This document shows, piece by piece, positions 58,607 through 64,000 of a stretch of DNA of 64,000 bases (position 1 is its first letter; the number at the start of each line of letters is the position of its first letter). Below the pieces are notes generated by a model. The model saw nothing but the letters and a program-made list of their open reading frames with translations. It had not been told where the DNA came from and made no database searches. The position numbers and the translations under genes were made by a program. Source of the stretch: Fasciolopsis buskii (taxonomy: Eukaryota > Platyhelminthes > Trematoda > Plagiorchiida > Fasciolidae); assembly GCA_008360955.1 (NCBI GenBank), contig LUCM01008308.1, forward strand, positions 95,602 through 159,601, written 5' to 3'.

Positions 58607-60248
58607 CTTATCTGTTTTGGTCTAACAGATGATTTCCAGTGGCTTCTTTGCTTGAGCTTTTTCCCATTAGAATGAGGGGGAGATGATGATAACGAATAGG
58701 AGGTTGGACTCGTCATCGATTGACGTGTCGATATCAGATCAGGCGTAATTATTCATAATCTGCGTTTTATAGCAGTCGCCATCAAGATTCTGGCTTGTGC
58801 ATTACACTTATTGATTTTAGATTCATTAGAATAAAAGTAGTTCAGTCTAATCACTAATTTCGGCTGATATTCGGCTTCGGCCCTAAACCATATCAAACGT
58901 CATTTCGGCCTTGTGCCAACGCAATTTGGGTTCATGTCGAAGCTTACAAACGTGGAGAAAATCAAGTATCTATCGCACCAGACGTGGAACATGTAAGCCT
59001 GACTACAAATTTTCTCTTGATGCACGGATAACTGATATACTGCACAGTACATGAACCCAACTGTGATCATGTAAAGTGGACCACATTTAAGGTACATATA
59101 TCCGAGGTTTGAGTAGGCCAATTAGATGTCGGTTGCGAATGGTTTCGACACAGTTCCATATAATCTTTACATAATTCGGAAATAACTTAGGGAGTGGTAA
59201 GGATCACAGGCACCGCAACCAAATATGAGTTAATAAGGGAATTCAGAATGTTAAATTGTCCTAAAGGGATGTTTATAGCTTTTCAGTCCAAGCTGGGGAT
59301 CGATGTGTCAACTGATCATTCGAGTAGAAGTTCGATAATCTTAACTTCGTTCAGTAGTAGCAAAAGACTGTTGCTCACATCTGGTTCGTTTTTCTACTTC
59401 TGTTTTAGCACGCAAAGCCATCTACTAATTTCACAAAAGTGAAAATTGTGAGCCGGTATGTATTCAATCCAACTTTAGTGAATTGATACATCGCAATATT
59501 TTGAGCGCCCCCGGGGTTCAAATTCACGAAATCTTCGTGTATCAAGGTTCTCGAAAGTTGAGTGTGGGTAGTTAAATAGGCCAAGAACTAATTACTTCCC
59601 GAAAATAATTCATGGTACCATTCGAATTCTGTTCCCAAAACACTTCGCGATTGTGACGCATCGGAATAACAACACACTAATTTCACTAGCACACTGATTT
59701 CAAAAGGGTAATAATGCTTCTTGTCACTCAGAACAAGCCAAAATCAAGCAGAAAGCGGGACTGTAAAATTCCTGACCGAAAATCATTTAGTTCACAATAT
59801 CGTAGGTGGTGGCGAAACAGCCCCGAGTAACTAGTTTCGTTAAAAACCCATTAGGAATACTCCGTGACCTGAAACTTCAGTAGACTTTTCGTCACCCAAA
59901 TGGCTTGAAATCAGATGGTCAGTTGAAATTTCCGTCATTCTGACGATTAACGTGATGCTGTTTATCAACTATCCGTCAGTTGCTGTTTTCTGTGTGTCTG
60001 GTAGAAAATAACAAGACCATTGGCTGCTTTCACGGTCACCATGAAAATTGTTCCTCTGTATTCCGTATCGAATGGCTCAAAATTGCATTTGTAAGTAATC
60101 AATAAAAACTGACATTTGATTTTCCAATACGGGCTACTAGACTTATGTGACTTACCACAAATGTCACGCGCGTAGAAATACCACAATGAATTGCCACATG
60201 TCGATAACAAATCAGGCTTTTTCGTGATCGCCGAACCAGTTCACTCTT
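58607..60248. other. Non-coding stretch with conflicting exon signals near 60.1 kb
   Basis: The plus frame 59194-59442 is open but lacks borders. Near 60.0-60.2 kb both strands show splice-like signals. On plus, GTGTCTGGTAG and GTAAGTAATC enclose about 86 bases that read KITRPLAAFTVTMKIVP. On minus, a GTAAGT donor near 60155 follows LWYFYARDIC. They cannot both be right and neither is claimed. Confidence 0.38.
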
Positions 60249-60527
60249 TTAAATAAGTGTTTCGAACGTTTTGAAATCGGCCCCTGGGAGTGGCCGTCCA
60301 CCACAGGCGGATCTGATTTTCGTCAAAAAGACTACAGTCGTTGACCGAATGATTGCACTGGTGCCGAGAAGTACTGTGATTGAAGTACACCAAAAAAACG
60401 GCTCCACGTCTTGGCCGTTTATCCAAATGTCACCAATGGTAGTGGATTGGGAAATCGAGTGAAAATTGCTGATCGTTGTCGGACAAAATGCTCGGCGCCA
60501 TTTCATTTGTACACATTTTGCTCGCAA
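60249..60527 (-). pseudogene. Possible non-LTR RT tail relic
   Basis: The minus frame contains DIWINGQDVEPF. This resembles the block just after the RT active site in RTE-type proteins, usually IxINGxxVExVxxFxYLGS. Further text (STTVVFLTKIRSACGGRPL) lies where the family has its Arg-Ala-xx-Phe and Leu-Arg words. The YLGS word itself is lost or out of frame, and no YADD lies upstream, so the match is partial. If right, this is a fourth non-LTR fragment on the minus strand of this window. The overlapping plus frame 60271-60462 would be its antisense. Confidence 0.28.
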
Positions 60528-63526
60528 TGCACAAGGACAAGTAGAAGTGAGAAAAAAGAAGAATAACTAGAGAGAAAAGGTGTATTCTTTTGGCTGCTTT
60601 CTTTCGTAGGTCTAGCCTAAATGCAGTGGTGGCACTAGTCGCCACTTCTCCCAAAATCATCTGAGAGTACTTTTTGATTTTTAAACAATAATTCTAAAAC
60701 CTTGAGAAAGTCAAGATGAATATATGACCGGTGTTTAAATGGTGAATGTACCCAAGTTAGGATTACGGTCTCAAAGGAGAGTTAGCTAAACGGATAGTTG
60801 AATCACGGGAGTGATAATGGGAAAATTAGTAACGGGAAAAAAGGGAGAACACAAAGCGTTGATTGAAATAATTCGAATCCACAAACTGCATGACTACATC
60901 CACTAACGGCTAGCTTGAAGCGATACTTGCTATTGACATTTTGGTATAATTATTCGAAGTTGTGCTTGACCAAATTGATGACGCGATCCAGCAGTCCGGA
61001 GGCTAGACGAGGTATCGCCCGACTTAGACCGGTGATCCGGTGAACAAAAAAGCCCCATTGATCAAAAATTGAATATACACTGAAAACAATCTAACCTCTA
61101 TAAGCTGGTAGAAATTGCGCTGATGTGTTCGAAAGGAAGCGGATGGTAGACTGTGAGCACCGCTACCATGCATGCTTATCGGCAAGCACTGCATTACATT
61201 TTAGTTTCCATTTATGGCAGTGAATCGAAACACGAAATCAAACTGCGGCATTCTCAAAACACTGCTATCATCCCAATCAATCTTATCACCTTATCTGCAG
61301 AAATTAAGCTAGTAGTCGCTTACGCATAAAAACATGAACGACCCAGTTATGTAGGTAAGCCAATACACTTTTTGCAGAGCCAGAGAGTCCACAATTGCAC
61401 TTATAACTTCGAAAAGGAAGTGATCCTGATTGTCCTTCTACGAGATGGCCCTACTTACAGATTACGACTACCAGACATCAGTGTTCATTTCGACCTAATT
61501 ACAAGCTTCATGCGTTCTGTTGAATGTATGCGGTGCCGCGGCAAGATTGCTGTACGATCTATCCGGTGCTTTGATCTAAGTAAAGCTTGGTATGACATCA
61601 GATAACGAACTCAAAACAACCTAGGTATGTTTCCGATACTATAATATGATAATGTAAATGGCCGAATATATAAATCTAGGTGTGCCCCCCCCGGAGAATC
61701 ATCGTTCTCATATTTTCTGTACACTTCAAAGTCGATCACAAGGAACTAGGGCCAGCTTTTCTACACATGAGTCAACAGACAGACAGAATCGACCAAAACT
61801 GCCCTGCTTGCAACAGACGAACTCCACAGTGAGGTCCGAGAATAAGCAGAAGGTGCATACGGACAAAGAAACGTTAACATTATTCTTCCCGAAATTATTT
61901 GTGAACACCTGAACAAATATTCCATCACACCGTGGATAGCATTCTTCCATTCAGAGTACTTCGTTACTGTGAGCATGAATTCATTCAGGGATTGTCCAAG
62001 AATTTTCCGTTAATTTCTTCTAAAAGATGGAACTGATAAAGATTGTCTTTCTTGAAGGGAATTGATAAACCGAGGTTTTTGAAGGTGCACTGAGACATAG
62101 CATTAGTTTCATGACGAATCTTCTTCTGTCCGTTCCTCAAACAGCATCTGCTGTTTGTACACGTGTCAATAGAGTTTCATAAAATACTGGAGAAGTATGT
62201 GGGGAGTGAAGAGCGTAGTTGTTTGAATATCAAGCTCACAAAAGTGGTCTGCTCCCATAATCAAAGAAAGCACTGAGGTGTTCAGACCTGTTTGATCTAA
62301 CTTCAATAGACCTTATACGACAGCATTACCGGTGGCCACAAAATCTGACATTTCCATCGCTGTCAGGCAATTCACAAAGAAATTTTAAACAAATAAATAA
62401 TCGTCAAACGGTTGACAATGATTCCCAGTTTGGATCGAAACGTCGCAATAAACGTTATAATTCAGTGTGCACCTTTTAACCTTTAAGGTTATGTAAATAT
62501 ATATGTATATGCCCACGATCACCTTGACAACAATTATATTGGATTTGCTTTCTTCTAATAATCCTATTATTTCGTCCTATTAATTCTCAGGGTATTTCCC
62601 TGGTGAACCTCGGGTTCAGGGCACAGTTAAGATGAGCTTGTGCTTGTGCTTGTCAACAGGTTGAGCTGCAGACAGGTGGAGTCACTTCGTGAGCTTTCTG
62701 TCACATGAATGGATTACTTCGTCTGCCTATTCACTTGCCCAGAGTTTGATGATTGACAGTTATTCTGGAAAAGTCCTTCAATTGGTTATCAGTAGTTCAA
62801 AAGTCTCATAGACCTCAAGGCCAAAATATTCGTCAGGATCAAGAACCCAAATTGCCGGTCTATTAAAATGTTTTTTTAAATCTGAGCTCTACTTCCTAAG
62901 CGCTTTGTTCATGAGCTCTGCCAGCTGACAAAATTATAAGCTTGGAGCTTATTGTTCCATTGATCCGCATGTAGCTACCTGGGTTCGCACCCTAAAGAGC
63001 AAAATCTGGGTTAGTCTTCGTGCAGTTCATTCCCCATAATAAGGTACTGCACACAACATTGCAATGTTCGTTCGTTGGCAGTCTCCTAGCAGTAACTACT
63101 TCAGTCACAAAATAGAGGTAAAATCGGAGTGTGGTTAAGTCTGCAATGCTTCCGGCGAGCCAAGTTTCCCCGGTAATCAAATTTTGCTTAGATTGTTAAT
63201 AAATCGTTTTTCAAAGCCATTTTAAGGTAAAAATTCAGCATTTTCTAACGTCCGGTAAACACACTAGCACTCTTTCAGTTGCCTTTATGTTTGTATATAA
63301 GTACAGTAGGTGGCAGTCGAATAGGCGCACTCCACAGGTGCAGATATTACAGCGCTTACTTCAGTTACATCTGCTTTAATGGTGAATTTGCGGATTCCAA
63401 CGAAAGAAAACAAAAATAGCAATCCAATATGCGGAAATCAAACAGAAGTTTCACGCGCGCGCCCTTTGACTGGACGCGCTACAATTTTGTATCATCCTAT
63501 TTTGTTGTCGGATATTTGGTTCGATT
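60528..63526. other. Non-coding stretch before CR1/L2-like element
   Basis: No supported gene. Frames at 61372-61605 and 61658-61912 (plus) lack motif. Small oddities: an eight-base C run at about 61685-61692, three copies of the word TTGTGC or close variants near 62635-62655, and a lone B-box-like GGGTTCGCACC near 62983. The element's 5' untranslated region may begin near 63300. Confidence 0.5.
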
Positions 63527-64000
63527 ATGTTCTCCATTCGACGCTACAATCGCTCAGAATTACTTTTGTTTACAAACCGTATCGTTTCTCAACATATATT
63601 GGGATCTCGTTTTTCTGCACCACGACGAGCTTCTAATCAATCTAAAAGAGGCATTCGTGCTGGCCGGCAGGCAGCTCTTAAATGCACCCTTCCAGCGAAA
63701 ATGTCCATTCCGACATTGTTGAGTGCAAACATCCGCTCTCTTTTTACGAAAATGTCGGACCTGTCCCTCACACTTCAATCACCGATCCATGTTCACACGT
63801 GTGTCATCTGCATACAAGCATCGTGGCTGAACCCGGATATCGCTAATTCACTCGTGTTGATAGACAGCTTCAGACTCAATCGGCAGGATTGAGTCTCGGA
63901 TAAGAAGACTGGAGGGTGTGTTGCAACATACATAAACTCATTCTGGTTCGACAAGTCCGAAGTTGTTTATACATACTCGCTAAACGGAATTGACTGTCTC
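63527..64000 (+). mobile_element. CR1/L2-like non-LTR element, 5' part, cut by window end
   Basis: The frame starting at 63527 has a basic leader (KRGIRAGRQAALK), then LLSANIRSLFTKMSDLSL, where Asn begins the APE-type endonuclease. It continues with VICIQASWLNPDI, SLVLIDSFRLNRQD, a TGA stop at 63890-63892, and in the same frame TGGCVATYIN to the window end. Text and order fit the endonuclease of CR1/L2-type (Jockey superfamily) proteins; related elements usually read ANIRSLxxKMDEL, then TETWLNPDI, then RGGGVAxYI. At the catalytic Glu position (63818-63820) the codon gives Ala. With the stop, this copy is dead. The RT would lie beyond 64000. Confidence 0.75.
63707..64000 (+). pseudogene. Endonuclease domain of CR1/L2-like element
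   Basis: Domain start at about residue 61 of the frame. Visible: the metal-site Asn in SANIRS, the first two strands and the loop VICIQASWLNPDI, where the family's Glu is replaced by Ala. After the in-frame TGA the strand with GGCVATYIN is intact. The later Asp-Asn and Ser-Asp-His motifs lie outside the window, so only about a third of the domain can be judged. Confidence 0.7.

Noticed and set aside
59505..59535. B-box-like GGGGTTCAAATTC
   Set aside because: No A box at the right distance and no stems.
62975..62995. B-box-like GGGTTCGCACCC
   Set aside because: The nearest A-box-like text is about 60 bases away and stems do not pair.
1..64000. CRISPR array, phage, toxin-antitoxin or other prokaryotic system
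   Set aside because: No regularly spaced repeats, no operon structure and no long open frames; retrotransposon content and splice-like signals point to an animal genome.

Overview
This window looks like gene-poor, AT-rich animal DNA, most likely from a flatworm (trematode or cestode). There is no bacterial gene organisation: no long open frames, no operons and no ribosome-binding sites. Nearly all open frames are under 100 codons, and the only long coding texts are broken retrotransposons. The flatworm reading rests on the non-LTR element at 3.8-7.0 kb. Its endonuclease (LGSFNVRTL, VAGDFNAQ, SQIDHI), reverse transcriptase (GGVRQGCPISPFLFNF, YADD) and tail (RCLRSIGR, GGQQMTW, RGWGP) match, from memory, an RTE-like endonuclease/reverse transcriptase family common in trematode and cestode genomes. 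No species can be named from this.

Layout. 0-3.8 kb: no confident gene. 3.8-7.0 kb (minus): a decayed but near full-length RTE-like element (copy A). 8.4-10.7 kb: a possible first exon, an LTR-like TATA segment and an unexplained open frame on the minus strand. 12.2-13.7 kb (minus): a second, more eroded RTE-like relic (copy B) that has lost the catalytic centre. 14.0-14.5 kb (minus): a possible small two-exon gene with a 57-base intron. 15.4-17.3 kb: a possible solo LTR, a one-helix exon, traces of decayed coding sequence and an exon with a DxxGDGxxD loop. 18.8-21.0 kb: microsatellites. 21-47 kb: almost entirely non-coding, with a few weak exon candidates, a strong hairpin and a tRNA-like SINE head. 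47-50 kb (minus): two exon candidates, one of them the best in the window. 53.3-53.7 kb and 60.2-60.5 kb (minus): tails of further non-LTR elements. 54.9-58.6 kb: terminal-exon candidates on both strands. 63.5 kb to the end (plus): the start of a CR1/L2-like element whose endonuclease has an in-frame stop and has lost its catalytic glutamate.

How it fits together. The recognisable content is dead mobile DNA of at least three kinds: RTE-like, CR1/L2-like and probably LTR. It lies in what is probably intronic or intergenic sequence. The exon candidates are scattered over both strands and cannot be joined into a gene without transcript data. They were chosen by splice-site context and amino-acid composition, and each carries low confidence. 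I found no CRISPR array, no intact tRNA or rRNA gene, no defence system and no intact transposase. I found no convincing new biological system; the best leads are the two-exon open frame at 14.0-14.5 kb and the 39-codon exon at 49.2 kb.
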